Part shown: piece by piece, positions 36,801 to 50,399 of the stretch | Layout: every line of letters starts with the position of its first letter | How positions within the stretch are numbered: position 1 is the first letter of the stretch | Origin: Membranipora membranacea | Lineage: Eukaryota; Bryozoa; Gymnolaemata; Cheilostomatida; Membraniporidae | Assembly (NCBI GenBank): GCA_914767715.1 | Contig: OU612070.1 | Span: 10,371,501 to 10,435,500 of the forward strand | Direction of reading: 5' to 3' | DNA: 64,000 bases | Program-made: the position numbers and the translations under genes | The notes under the pieces: model-generated | Database searches by the model: none | What the model was told of the DNA's origin: nothing | Seen by the model: only the letters and a program-made list of their open reading frames with translations

Positions 36801-39800
36801 CCCTACCGAACTCGGCTTCTCAGGTAACACCATTCTGCTACTAGGGAACGGGAAAAGCACCCCCTCCCCTCAAATTATGGCACTGGGCAAAGCTCACCCA
36901 ATGTTTTGATGGCGGTTACCTCACTCACTTGAGCTAGGGTGTTATCGAGTTTATTTTGTCTATACAAGGCTATTGATTGTTTAGATTTTTTGCAAATGAG
37001 CAATCAAAAACTGGAGTCAGGCAATGTTGACATTTTAAACAGGTTGTTACAAAAATAACAGAATTAATTTTTATGGCAATTGTGTGAGGCGTGTTGATTC
37101 TTGGGTCCATGAACTGTTCAAGCTTAGATTTCAATTTAATCTAAATGAATTAAGTCTTTAAGTCTGATAATTATTGCTTTATGTTAATTAGGTGTTGTTT
37201 GCTGTTTTTATTGAGATTTAGAAGCAATTGAAAGTTGTTTTGAGCACAATTGAATAATATTTGGTGCCTTGAACAGTTTCTTTGTCGCTTAAAGGCGACT
37301 TAATCCAGCAGTAAAAGTGATATAATTTGGCGATAATAGGGTCTATAATTCAACTATTCAGTCAATCTGTCATTCACTGCACCTAATCATGCTCTCCACA
37401 CGGATAATGTCCCGCTCTGGACCTGTAAGTCTGTAATTTAACGATTAAGATCTTATTCTGAGATTAAATTAGATTGACAGGTTAAGGTAAGTAGACTTTT
37501 TGACACCGCTGAATAAGTTTAACATGGCTTTAAATTCTTGATTAAGAGATTGCGTTTCATTTAGTGATACCCATAGACATAGACGGTAATTAAGACTGTG
37601 GTTCTGCCGCTAGACGAAACTTATGCTATCTACAGTCAAGACGTTTCCATGTTGATATTGAGCTTGAGCTGAGCAGTCACCTTTTGGTTCGCCCTCAAAA
37701 TATGCATCTATTTCCTCACAGCTCTGCACAAACTGAAGCTTTGAGCTCAGCGCAAACTGGGAGGTATTTCCATGGATCGAACAGCCCCAAATTTAGCTCA
37801 GGTCGATCCATGGAAACGCAGTGATTATTATGGATGACGGGCTCAATTATGATATTTATTATAACTTTCAGTGAGGTTTCAAACTTTAAAAAAAAAATTG
37901 GGAGTTGTTTACTGAATGAGAAGTTGGTGTCACAGAGAGTGAATAGCCAGAAATTTTTAGTTATCAATGCAGCCCACGGATTATTTGGTGTCTTTGTTGG
38001 CCTGGAAAATCAAATTATAGTACCAGGAGTTATCTGTCTCATTATAGCTTTGTAAGATAAATTGGTCTCCATTATTGGCGATAAATAGAGAAATAAACCA
38101 GCGGGCTGCTTGGCAAGTCTATAACTGCCTTATAAAACCGATGAAACAACATGTTGTATGTAATTTCGGCACACAATTTGCTGATTAACCGATATAAAAT
38201 TTATTTGTTCCTCCGCCTTAAGGGTGTAACATTGAAATATTTCAATATTTAATCAGCACTTGAAATTCTAGTGTGTTTAATAACACTTTCACTAAGATAT
38301 TTTTGTGAGGTGGTTTATGACGCAGAACCCTTCTGATATGAATCAACATAATAAAATCAATTCTCTGTCTACAAAGAAGTCTGGCTTGTAAACCTGTTGG
38401 CCATCAATGCCAAGACAGCCCAAACTTCAAGTTGTCTCTCTCTAACTTGATGATACTCCTTTTTTTATAGTTGGTACAAGTTTTGGTGTGGATTCTGAGA
38501 ACTCAACATTGACACAACAGGAGCAGTTTGATCGTACCCGTAAATGCATAGATCTGCTCAAGTCCTCAGGCTATTCATGTTCAGATGTCACTGCAAGTGG
38601 TAGGTTATAGTTTTATATTTTATTTCTGTGACATTTGCATTTTTTATGCTCCATGCGAAGCAAGTTTTCCGGTTCTATAGTCCATCTTGGTTGGCTGGTT
38701 TATTTTGTCACAAACATTAAGTATGCTGCGAGATCTGAGTGTGTATACTGTTACACGAGTAGAGGATAACAAAAAGAAATATAAAAATATGAGTAAAGTA
38801 AAGTCTGACTTCTAGTGGATTAATAAATATCTTATAATGTCGAAATCAAATGTCTGAGCATGGAGTCTTTATCCCAGCCAGTTCACTCTTCATTCATATC
38901 ATATCTATCAGCACTCAAGGGTGTTGATGCTTTTTGACTGCATTGTACACTTTGCACCGAGCAATCATTAGTAAGTGATTAAGCGAGTATGCAGCGTGTT
39001 AGGATGATAGTAATGCATGTACGAGGGTGGCAGACGGATTAGCGACATGGACAGAATGACCCTGAGCATCAAGTGTGAAGTTATTGTATCGTAAAATCAA
39101 GGTCTCTAATCCTGTTTATGCACCTTTTGTTAATTTATAAAATTGATACATTGGATAACTTGTGCTTTCTAAATGGCTAATTGTCTATCTTGCTGTGAAG
39201 CTATCTCATTTTTAATCAGATAAAAGTTTGCTTTCATGAGAAACCTGACATGATGCATACTCGTTTTTTTTTTTTTTGTTCTTAGCTGTAGCAATCACCA
39301 GTGGTGCTAGTTAATTTTGTCTATCTCTGTTATTTTGTAGACATCGTCAACGGAGATTTGAAGTCTGTCATACTTTACTTGAGCGGCCTGAAAAACTTTC
39401 ATGAAAAGGTTCGTACAGTTCTCACATAGTATTAGTGCTTAGTCCCCGAATCAGGTGAGACTATCCTCTCATGTTATATAGTTTGGGCATTATCACCATG
39501 TACTGTGGCACAGGGGAGCTATTTTGCCTTATTTAAACTTGCATCCACTTATTTACAAACCGAGTGTCAATAATTTAGTGAGCTACTGGTACAATCAGTT
39601 AGATTTTAGTGTCATATGCATAGTGTACTATTTTTGGATTCTTTGGTTATGGAATCAAATAGTTCTGTTGAAGGTCATGGCATCAAACATAATGGGTTGC
39701 TGTTCTTGTGCTCTATGCAGCTCAAACCTAAAGATTCATCTCATTTATCATTTAGAGAATCACAAACCCTGCCGATACAGTGCCATCTTCTCCTGACGCC

Positions 39801-42800
39801 GAGGTAGAGATGTTACGTAAATCACCGGGTGTCACACGCCGTGCCCAGAGCAGGGAGAGAATATCTCAGCCTATTGGCCCGAGACTCTCACCATCAAAAT
39901 CTGCAGCTACAGTATGTTATTTTATGTAGAAAAGATGTGAAAAATGTGGGCTTTGGCTTGAGTTGCCCTCCCTGATTGTGGCACCATTTTTATGATTTCT
40001 GGGTTTATATGTGAGGCTTATCAAAAGCCTCTTAATATAAGAACCCAACTCATCTAGTTGTTACGAATCTGTAATCCATAGAGAATGTAATCAGTGAATG
40101 GTATCTCACATTCCTGGTAGGAAGCCTTGTCATGAGGCCACGAAAAAAGTGTCTGCATGACGAGGCTAACTTGGGAGCGTTGTAGAACTGATTTTCGGTT
40201 GGTACTGTGATGGCTATCCCTAAAGTAACATATTATATGTAATACAGACATGAGAGGCTCAGCTTCTGCAATTTTATTTGTTGTTGTTGTTTCTCAATTG
40301 ATTTGTTCAAAACAGTTCTATGTTGTTTTATTTTACCCATTTAATTATAGGAGGGGACAACTTCTCATACCAAAGAAGGCTCCGTATCTGACCGAATTAA
40401 ATGGCTGCTCAATAATAATCAGAGGACTGCTATTAATGTAGATAGCGGTGAGAAGGTAAGATTCTGTGATCAGTGATAAAAATTATCTGTGCACAATCTT
40501 TTGTATTATAGTCTCTAATTAAAAACTGGACAGTGGCAATTATAAAAAGGTTCTACTGTGATTGTAGATATATTGTCACTTAACCTAGCTAATATAAATA
40601 CTATATATTATCAAAGCAGATCTGTAGTCCTCAGGCTAGAGGGGTAGCTTGTAATGTACCCGATGCTTTTATTGGTTCGTCCATAGAATGTTATTCCACC
40701 CCAGGGTAGTGTCTTACATCAGAAGTAGATCACAAGTTCATGTAGTGGCTAGTAGCCGTTGAACTTCAGAAATAGATCAGTTTTAATTTGCTTTGATTTA
40801 GGAGGTAACAGATAAAAGACAACAACCTTTGGGTGAGAGTGATTCAGCAGCTAGTCCAGGTTACGAGGAACGGGGAAAGAACCCCTTAAGTGGCGTCAGT
40901 GGAGAACACAGGCTAAAAGAATCAGATAATTCTAACACCTCACCGTATCATCGTCAGGACACTAAGGTATGTTGTCCGTTTGGTAATTTTGCCAGGAGGA
41001 GATATGTTTCCAAGCAAACCCTCATAAGTCTTTACTAAAAATCCTAGCTATTTTGGTCTTTCATATAGGCAAATTCAGGCCCAAATCATTCTCACAGACT
41101 ATGAAGTTCCATCAAGCAGTGAGAGGATTGTGAAACAGAACTCTAATTTTTGTATTTAAGTGATAAAAGTGATGTGCACAAAATATTGTTATTGTAATTC
41201 TGTTATTCTAGATGAATGGTGGAAACGGTTACTCAACTATGCAGCCATTATCACGTAACAAACCACAGCAACACCCATCACATTATAACAACAGTGTACC
41301 TAATATCAACTCATACAAAGACTCGGAAAGGGTGCAACCTCAACCCCGAGCCAACACACCCACATATGTCAGCAACAAACTCTCAGTCTATTCCGACAAT
41401 CAAAAACCAGCCAATGACAGAATGTCTCGTCCTCCAGTAGCCAATGAGAGACCACCGCGTTCTACATCAGCCAATCGTAGCTCAGTTTCTCCTAGCCGAC
41501 TACCAGTATACAAAGGTCACCCAGTGCCTTTAGAGAGACGACCTGAGATTTATCCCCCCTCTGCACCCAACCCTGCCAGATCTCCATACTCACAGAGGCG
41601 GCAACTCCAGCTTCCAACTAACAATCAAAGTCATTATGAAACAATAGATGATGTGCAAAATCAGACTGCCAAGATGAATACTCAGGATCAACACATAGAG
41701 AAAAGAGGAAACCCTCCGGACTACTATTCTACTCTCAATGCCAGATACAATCAACATAACAGACAGGTAAACGTCCGAATAATTTGTGGTTCACACACTC
41801 ACAGGGTCAGCGGTAAAAAAACATGAATGGAATGATAGTATGATCATACAATACAATAATATTAGTTACTAAAACATATATAACATATATGTGTGTTGGT
41901 TTCCTAGCTGTCATCGAAAAGTCTTGGCATAATAAAATATCAAGATGTAGTACAATGATACCAGCTCCACCAAAACTTTTCAATCAATCCTGATATCCCT
42001 TACTTTGTCTTTGTTATTCAGCCTAGCCCCAGCCGTCCGATACCACATGTGAGACCTGAGGAGACCACTGACAGCCTCCCACCTGATGAGACATATGAAA
42101 TGAGGAACCCGGCATCCCCGAGGAGATCATCTATGCCTTCTGTCAAGTATCATCCGTCTAATAATAAGGTAATGAATACGTTAGCTACTCAAACGGCTGC
42201 CAGAGCAAGTTTGTGGCAGTACATTACAGAAAAAAATGATGGAGCAAGAGTTTGCAAGAGTTGAATGCCTGAGTTATCTCCCCTAGATTCTTGTAATCTT
42301 GAGGCAAAGGTCTGTCGATTGTACACCTGTTTACAGTCTGTTGCGGTTTTGTGCTCTTGGCAAATCAACAAAGATTGTGATTGAACATTACTCATAATTA
42401 AAGATCTTTCACAAGAAGCTAAATAATAACATAAAAGGGTTTTCGATATAGCTAAAAGCGCTGTCTTCAGGAATGAAATCTAGGGATGCTTCACTTTTTC
42501 AGACTAAACAAGTTATGAGAGACTTACAAACCGCTCCAGCAATGATCTCTCAGTATGAAGAGAATGAGGATGATCCCGATTATGTAGATATCAGTGATGC
42601 TGCCGTCAACAGCGACAATGATAGGTATATCATCAACTATCAATTTCCCTTCACCTCTGACGCCATTGTAGAAAGAAACAATTAAAACTATGTTCAAATT
42701 AGTCCTAGAACAGCCCAATTCAGAAATAGAGATAGATGGCATTGAAAATACCAAACCACAACCCAGCGCAATCTTATTTTTTTTAATTTTGAGCTTTTGC

Positions 42801-45800
42801 ACATGGCTGTGAACATTCCAATAAAAGCCATGAATGTTGATGCCTTATTGGCCATCAAGACTCACATCAGAGTGCACTCTGATTAAACTTATGAAAGAAT
42901 CTCAAAAATCGGATCACAACTTTTGCTTAAACCAGGAAGGCGCTATATCGTGTTAACAGTAATTTGCATATTTTGTGCTTACCTAATTTCTAAGCTATTT
43001 AGATCTTGTACATATTTTGATCACATGTCCGACATGTATATTTTCAGGTCCTCCACTCCACCCCTGCCTGCTTTTTTGGATGATAACTCGGACGCTGAAA
43101 GCTGCTCGTCAGCGAACGGTGATGATGCAGCTTATAAGTACAGGCGATCAGTCAGTGCAAGCGGAAAAATGCTGTCTGCTGGTATGTCCTTATTATGCTA
43201 ACGGTAACTTGTGCTGTATCAAGTAACAGTTTCCAAGCATCATGTGAAAGGTCTCAAATGATATTCAAGAATCTCGCAGTCTCTGTCACTATATGGACTA
43301 ATGTATCATTTGTTTCTCAAAGCTTACAATGACATCAAGAATATGAATTCTTTGTCTGATAAACTGTCAGGTACTCCCATCGCTGAGCATCTTGAAGCTC
43401 AAAACTGTTTTAGCCCCGGTTAACTGCTCACATATTAATCACAGCAACATCTGCTGGCTTTATCAGGCGAGACAGGGTACCAACCTCCCTGTTTTAATAA
43501 CTTTCAAATCCAATGTCTTCTTGTTTCTACAGGGGTAAACTTTCATTGGCTTCTAATGCTCACCTTTCTTCATTTACATAAACATGCTTTTCTTGTTGAC
43601 AGGTGTTGAGACATTCCAAAGGATGATGAAAGAATCTAAAACTAAATCTTCAGCAAAGAAAAGGAGCAGTCTAGCTGAGGAAACAGGTAAGGAATTGTGA
43701 GACAGCGACTCACCAGGTCATATTTCCAAACAAAGGGAATTTACTTTCCATATATTGGCTCATCGTAAAGTTGCTGTTGGCATTCATAAGAGCCCTGCCA
43801 CTAAATTCACAAGTGTAATCATGTTTTGTTATTTTCCAACAAGGTTTTTCCACTAATGGAATGTGAAAACTTTATGTCACCTACCTAAAAAAAGCTTCCT
43901 TCTAAAAAGACAGCTTAATTTATTTATCAATATCTGTAGATGAGAATGATTCAAAACCTGCGACTCCACCAATCAGAAAAGAGCAGAAAGGAGTAGTTAG
44001 ACCAATGATGAAGTCAGATCAAATGCCTCTCCATGTCAACCAATCAGCTCCCTCTACACATCATGTTCAGCCAATGCAAGGTAAGACTGTAATTCGCGAT
44101 TATTTACATGTATTGCGGTATTTCTATTGTTTCATCTGATATTACACAAAATATCCAACATATTCAAGATGTCTATTATGTACTCGACCTGATTTGGAGC
44201 TCTTGTGCCACTTATCACTCTCAGACTAAAAAAACCAGGTTTAAAACCAAAGGCATGTGAATGTGAATGAATTACGATCATTTCTTTTTTATAGAGATTA
44301 AAGCCGATGACATCTACTCGGAAGATGATAGCTCATTGTCTGAGGATGACCCAGATAGTCCAAGCCAACCAGAGAGAGGTGTGTATATAACTGACCAATC
44401 AGCTGCAATTATGAGACCTTCCAGCAGACAATCAAGACGACCTACTTCCATGCCGATGGCTCATGCCAGACGGGACAACGGCACAGCAAAACCTGAGAAA
44501 ATCGACAGAAAGGTGCAAAAACTAGGTAAGGGAGAAGAATATTCTTCCATTAATTCTAGAGATTGTATTTTACAATAAGTATTGAAGCCCTTGTGTCTAC
44601 ACCGTTTACAGTTTTGTAATAATTGTGCTGATTCATTGAGAGGCGGAGACACCACATGAGCCCTTTAAACTGCGGTTTGGCGCTCAGTACCACTCTAACT
44701 TAAGTTTCCAAAGCTTGAGAACAGAAATTATTCCATTTAGTGGCTAGCAACATTCTACGTTAAATACTTAGTCATTGTCACATCATGAGCACTAATGTTC
44801 CTAGCCTGTGTTGAAAGGCTTCATTGGTGGGGTGGGGGGAATCTTCCAACCAACAAAGCTTTTAACTGAAGCGCTCAAACAGACATTCTCAGTTAGGCTT
44901 AAGGCATTTGATTCCAATCACAATTGTCAAGTTCACTGTGCTTACTTTCCATATCTATCGCAGAACGCCTATATGAGGATATGTCTCAGTATCTGACTAC
45001 CTCACGTCATCAGACAAGTCATAACCGACGAGATTATAGGCGCCACTCCATAGCATCAGCTTCTAGTAGTCAGTACAGTTACTCCCATAAGCACAGGCGC
45101 AGCAAAAACTCTTCTGAATCCAGGTATTACTTGAGAGTCCTTATTTTCTAGTTTAATTGCTCGGCAGTGTTGGCACTGAAACTAAACCAAAAAATTTAAA
45201 AGAAATATGAAAATGGCGGTATCTGCCTCTTTTATTTTTGGGAACGGATATTGTGCTGAAGTTTGTGGATGATCAGCGTCATTTGATATTTTGATGAAGT
45301 AATTTCCGCTGTAGACAGTATGATAATTGTGAATTAGGAAAGTGTTGGCCAAAAGTTGATGTCTCTTTCTGAAATAAATCAAAATTGTCACCAAATTGTT
45401 CTGATATGTCCTGAGTTATCTCCTTTTGGTCAACGAGAAGACAATTCTAGAGCGTACTTATTTTAAAGATAATCGTTTTCGGGAATAGGATTAATGAAGC
45501 ATCCTAAATAGTTTTCTATTTAAACTGGAAATGGTGTTTTTAAAGGAGATTTATTATTGTTATAGGATAAGCCTTATGCCTCATATAATATTTTCGATGG
45601 GGGATATGCAGGGTTGATGTTACCATTCGCTATTATATATTCTCATAGATCAATTAACCGCAGGTTTCACCGCCTTGAGTCACATATAGTTACATTGGCA
45701 AAGAGCATCGGCCATCTAAGCACTGAAGTAAAGACACAAAACTCCATTTTTATGGAGATTGATAGACTTGGACATGATTTAGAAGTCGTCAAGAGACAGA

Positions 45801-48800
45801 TGCATAGTATGAGCTTAGAAAAGAGCAACAATCACATCAACGCAGACGATTCAGCCCAACGGCAGCCTCATATGTTACCTTCAGCACAAAGTAACGGCCA
45901 TGCTATCGAGAATTTGGCTGCTAGAGCTACTACGGATGGAAACCCACAGAAAATAAGCAAATTGACCAGGTTAGTGTTTGTTGAAAAGTCCCGCACTGAC
46001 CACCATGTGATACATTATTGCAATTGTATCTATCTATGATCGATAGAGTATTAAATAATTTGTGTATCCTTAGATTTTGATTGGATCATCCAAAGTCAGA
46101 GTCTACAGTTGGGGATGGTCACACTTTAGTTATCAAAGTAAAATTGACAAAATTGGAAATCAGGGATGGTGTCTTAAATTCCTACAACTTTCTGACTCAA
46201 AGTCAATTAGAAAGTATAGCTCTCGTTATGAGTTTTTCTGATGAAGTCAGAAGTCAATAAGTTCATAACATGATATCCAATCAGCCATTCCCAAATCCCG
46301 AATTCTAAATTCCCAAATTCCCAAACTAACATATGGTATACATTAACCTCATCGTTCTAGGTATTCCAAACACTGCATTTTGGGATACACTCTAAAAGTC
46401 CCTGCTATTATAACTTCCACATCACGTCAGCAAGTAATGATACTTACTTGTAAAGTTGTTACCCAGAATTCTACACTGATTTTTTTTCGCAATTTGAGAA
46501 ATTGAACGCCATTAACAAGGGTCAATGTATGAATATCGTAGACCTAGCCCAACATCATCTTAATTGTTAATGTTGTATTCAGTGTTATCATTTCAAGTTT
46601 GATCAGGTATTGATGGATTCTATGAATTGGAAAAAAATACCTGCAAATCACCCATAATGCACTGAATGGGCCTGAAATTCACATCATAACAGCGTTTATC
46701 TCATATCCCTGCAGGTTGAAATCATCGTTCAGACAAAGGTAATGAAAATGTTTTGCATAGAATTTAGTCTGCTTAGCAGTCAGAAGGATATTACTGCTGT
46801 GTTAGTAGTCTCTTACTGCACAGATTTATGATACCCAAATACCTATATTATCATGATTTGTGTTCTGATTCACATAAATCAACGATTCAGTAAAATGTCC
46901 TTCTCAAACGATTGCTGTCAATTTGGAAAGTGAGCTAATATTTCATTCAACCATTTGATTCCTGCTTGAACAAAGACAAAGAAAATAATCCCATGTGACT
47001 CATATTTGATTTTGTCTCACTCAGTAGTCTGTAGTTGTGTGTGTCTGTCAGTAATCTTTGTCTGAAGGAATCTCTTTGTTTTGTTCTACCTGTCACAGTT
47101 ATATTCAGAGCTGGAAAATTTACCTTTAAGTGTCAAAGCAACACTATTTTGCCTTCAGCTGTGTCAAGTCATATATTCAATTTGAGTCGAGTCACCAGTA
47201 CACTTTGTCCATATGTGACCACCCCCCCTGATGTGACTTGGCTCTCAGTGCTTTGACTCAAAAGTGACTTTATTCCAGCTATGGTTATATTTAAAGCATG
47301 TCTTCTTACCCATCCTGTCTAGTGCTGACCTTTATATGTATTTCATCCCAAGTCTCTCTCTTCCATTTTCTTCTTGCAACTTAGTTTATAATTATTGTTA
47401 AATATTGTTTGTGTTCTGCTGAATGACTGAATGTGTAACCAAAGTAAACTTTTCACAGGCTTAACTTAGAATTAAATGTAAATTTTATTGCTCCAAAGGC
47501 TGTTACGATTAGTGCCCTCATACTAGCTGTAGTCGTATCACCCTGTTAGTAACACATATGGAAATTTTTTCTATGGCGGTGGGGGAGGGAACCGCAGACT
47601 TTGATGTTGTTGAAGAATATTTCTTGCAAGTAAATTTCTCTATAAATTTCTCTATAACTTATCAAAGTTCAAAAACATTTTTATGATTGCCTGCATGCCC
47701 ATCCTGATACCACCAATAGCATTTTGACGCTGTGGAATTGAAACCCAGGAACTACTGATCAGGTCTTGGAACATAAACCACAAGGCAATTTATGTTTCTT
47801 TGCTGTCTCGTATCATGGGGACCCGGTTTTTTCCCATCACACCATATCAGTTTGGCGACCTTGAATGCAGCTGTGGTTGTGATCGTGGTTTAAAGCTCAA
47901 ACAATAATGGCCATTAGTTTTATGAGCCCTACGCTCTAGTATGACATCATATTACAATTCGACAAATGTGTGTATTATGTACTGATTGCCAGCATTGGTT
48001 GTAGTGAAAATTTTGTTTTTCTTCTTTTGTCTTATCCCGATTGTTGCTGATGTTTCCATTTCTACCAGAAAAGCACATGTTGTTTTCTGAGCACCCAAAT
48101 GCCATGTTGTGTCATGAGTGACCATTACACATCACCGATGACATGCAGTTTGTTTGAGCCGTTAGATTTCACTTTTATTGCAGTAAATTAATTGTGAACG
48201 GCATCCACCCATGATGATAGCATCGCAGGGTAGAGGCATCACTGTGCTTTTCTATGAGTAAAAATGTTGTCATTTTTTGCAACAGCAGTGACAGCGGTCA
48301 TGTCAGGCATTCAAAAACGGTTCAACGTTATGACAAAATATGGATGACAGCAATCTTTAATTCATTTCGCTGACTTTTGGAGTGGGTTTGAAGATGCAAT
48401 ATGCATAAGGTCACCAAATTGTGGTCAACTGGCAGCTCCAGGTTGCTTTTATTTGACATCAGTTCTAGATTAGTGACGTAATATACTTCAGTTTTGTTGT
48501 AAGTGTTGTGTATTTTCCTGTTAGTGAGATAATACAATAAAGTAGCTATGTGATGACATGTTAGATGATGTCATCTTGTTATTCTCTTTAATTTTTTGCA
48601 GATTTTTTGGTCATGAACCTCCGCTCATGAAGTTGTTCCTCAAACAGTTGGGTTACGAGGTGAGTGTATTACCAGAAATATGAAGATATTATTACATATC
48701 GGTATCACAGAAAGCTGGGGTTTTGAAGCAGTTTTGGTGGATGACAAGGCGCTCTTGACCACCGACAAACAACTGAGGCAGTAGGCGTAGGAGGTAATTT

Positions 48801-49935
48801 AGTTGGTTAGAGCCCCTATACTCTAATAAGCAAGCGTTAGAGGTCTTGGGAACGAATCCCGGCGACTGGTGTGCTCCGACCTGCCTGCAAACTTAGAGCA
48901 ACTTGGCGCCGAATACGGCGGCCGCTCCCTCCAAGCTATTTCTCAGCCTTAGGACAGAGACAGACTTACGATTTTAGCTCTACTTAACCCCACTGAAGCT
49001 TCCTCATTGAGAAAGTTTGATTTCCTGCTTTATTGTTACACTGGCTGATTGTCGGGATGAAGAAACATTTTCTAGAGTGTTGAAATCAGTTAGCTAACCA
49101 AGAGCTCTATTGAGCAACTTTCTAGCTGTTAAATTTAACAGCTCTTACAATTTTTTGAATTCCTCAATATGTTTTTCAGTGCAATAAGCATTATCTAAAA
49201 GTCCTGACACTTCTAGGAATTGACATTTAAGGGGTACTGTTGTTATGTGTAAAAATAGGCTAGAGCTTTATTTTTGCCAATTAACGGTTCAATATAGCAA
49301 AGATCATAACCGCTACGTGAACGCTCTGCAAAGCATCAGACACATTTGCATGAAATGCACGTTATTTTGTATCTACCATTGAAAATAATAACCAAATGTG
49401 GTCGATGGAGATGTTTTAGTTGGTAGGCCTATGTTTTTGTTATGACTGTGGATTCAGGACTGCCCAGAACAATGTCATCAATTTATCCCCAGAATATCAA
49501 TTACGCTGTTATTCTTTCTGACCCAGACAAGTCCCATTGTCTCATTTGCAAACCTGTTTAAGCTGTTTTTATGTGTATGTGGGTGATTTTTTATCGGGCT
49601 GCAAAACCTTACAAGGCCTACAGTGCTCCATGGAAAGCTCTTTTGGCACATTTGCTGCAGGGGCTTACATGTTCTCTGAACATAATCAATCAAAGTATTT
49701 TCATCGTCTTATTTCCATTTTTCTCCGCTGGTTGTAGAAATATCAAGCTATATTTGATTCGGAAAAAATCGGAATGTTGGAGTTACCGTTCATGTCGGAA
49801 GAGAGACTCAGAGTTGTCGGAATTCCTTTGGGGCCTCGTGTAAGAATTCTACAAGAAGCGGCCAGACTATGTAAAAACTCTCCGCAACGAACCAAAACAG
49901 CAATGACCTCGGAGAATCGAGCAATACGTCAATGA
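33845..49935 (+). CDS. CH domain - coiled coil - SAM domain scaffold protein
   Basis: Nineteen coding exons joining in frame (about 1136 residues): 33845-34339, 35831-35948, 38471-38599, 39341-39408, 39756-39911, 40351-40455, 40802-40966, 41212-41766, 42022-42168, 42503-42624, 43048-43181, 43603-43686, 43940-44080, 44295-44525, 44964-45123, 45649-45969, 46715-46738, 48602-48659 and 49738-49935 (TGA). Residues about 166-270 form a CH domain most like the N-terminal one of neuron navigators (LTTWVNLLLQ, KKAICDGRTLPLLLDVMQS, NGDLKSVILYLSGLKNF). The middle is long and Ser/Pro/Arg-rich, presumably disordered, with Tyr motifs (YETIDDV, DYVDISD). Residues about 940-990 look like a coiled coil (RFHRLESHIVTLAKSIGHL, then FMEIDRLGHDLEVVKRQM). 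Residues about 1053-1115 are a SAM domain (LMKLFLKQLGYEKYQAIF ... LRVVGIPLGPRVRILQEA). CH suggests actin or microtubule linkage, and SAM suggests self-assembly. I do not know a named vertebrate protein with this exact arrangement. The 24 bp exon and the first exon are the least certain parts. Confidence 0.85.
36624..36830 (-). mobile_element. Probable retroelement 3' tail with (TTA)n end
   Basis: A (TAA)n tract followed by TATACCGCTTAATGTAAGCC ... TTCTAAGCGGTGAACAC. Read on the minus strand this is a short body ending in a CCGCTTA-type hairpin and (TTA)n, the form of many LINE/SINE 3' tails. It lies in intron 2 of the CH-SAM gene. Family unresolved. Confidence 0.45.
43323..43370 (+). other. 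Candidate 48 nt cassette exon of the CH-SAM gene
   Basis: Flanked by TTTCTCAAAG and the donor CAG|GTACTC. It enters and leaves in phase 1, the same phase as the 43181/43603 junction around it, so it could be included or skipped without disturbing the frame. It would add 16 residues (YNDIKNMNSLSDKLS core). Confidence 0.5.
48775..48990 (+). mobile_element. tRNA-derived SINE-like element in CH-SAM intron
   Basis: A-box-like TAGTTGGTTAGAGC (48800-48813) and B-box-like GGGAACGAATCCC (48848-48860) have tRNA-like spacing, followed by a GC-rich body (GGCGCCGAATACGGCGGCCGC). The boundaries are approximate. It is a different family from 11451. Confidence 0.55.
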
Positions 49936-50373
49936 CATAGTAATGTTTAATGAAAAATACCAGCTGGTTGGAGACAAGTCATTTGGCTACTCTGGCCCAG
50001 AAGACTATCAATTCTTTGATGTTTAAATGCCAAATATCAAAAGGCTTGACCACTGAATGTAAATGCTTTCCGTATTGATGGGCTCCACTAGATAGACCAA
50101 CGATATCTTAAGACAGATTGTTGATTTTAAGATTCATGACTAAATGCTTGGCAAATGGCAAAACGGCAAATTGGAGTTCATTGTAAGTTCAAGTGTCGTA
50201 GACTGCTAGAATAGTTTTTATGTTCACATTTTATATATTTTTTGCTCATTATTGTAACCGCAGCATAAAGATTCTTAGAAATTGTTTATTTTTTTCTCTC
50301 CCCTTTTTTGAATATTAAATATCTGACCGCAAAATGACAAATATGCAACGTGCCTCAGTGTGACGCCAGATGA

Positions 50374-50379
50374 AATAAA
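50374..50379 (+). terminator. Candidate CH-SAM polyadenylation signal
   Basis: AATAAA in TGAAATAAAT, about 440 bp past the stop at 49935, which would give a moderate 3' UTR. Another lies near 50669. Confidence 0.4.
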
Positions 50380-50399
50380 TCTACCATCCATTGGTCTGG

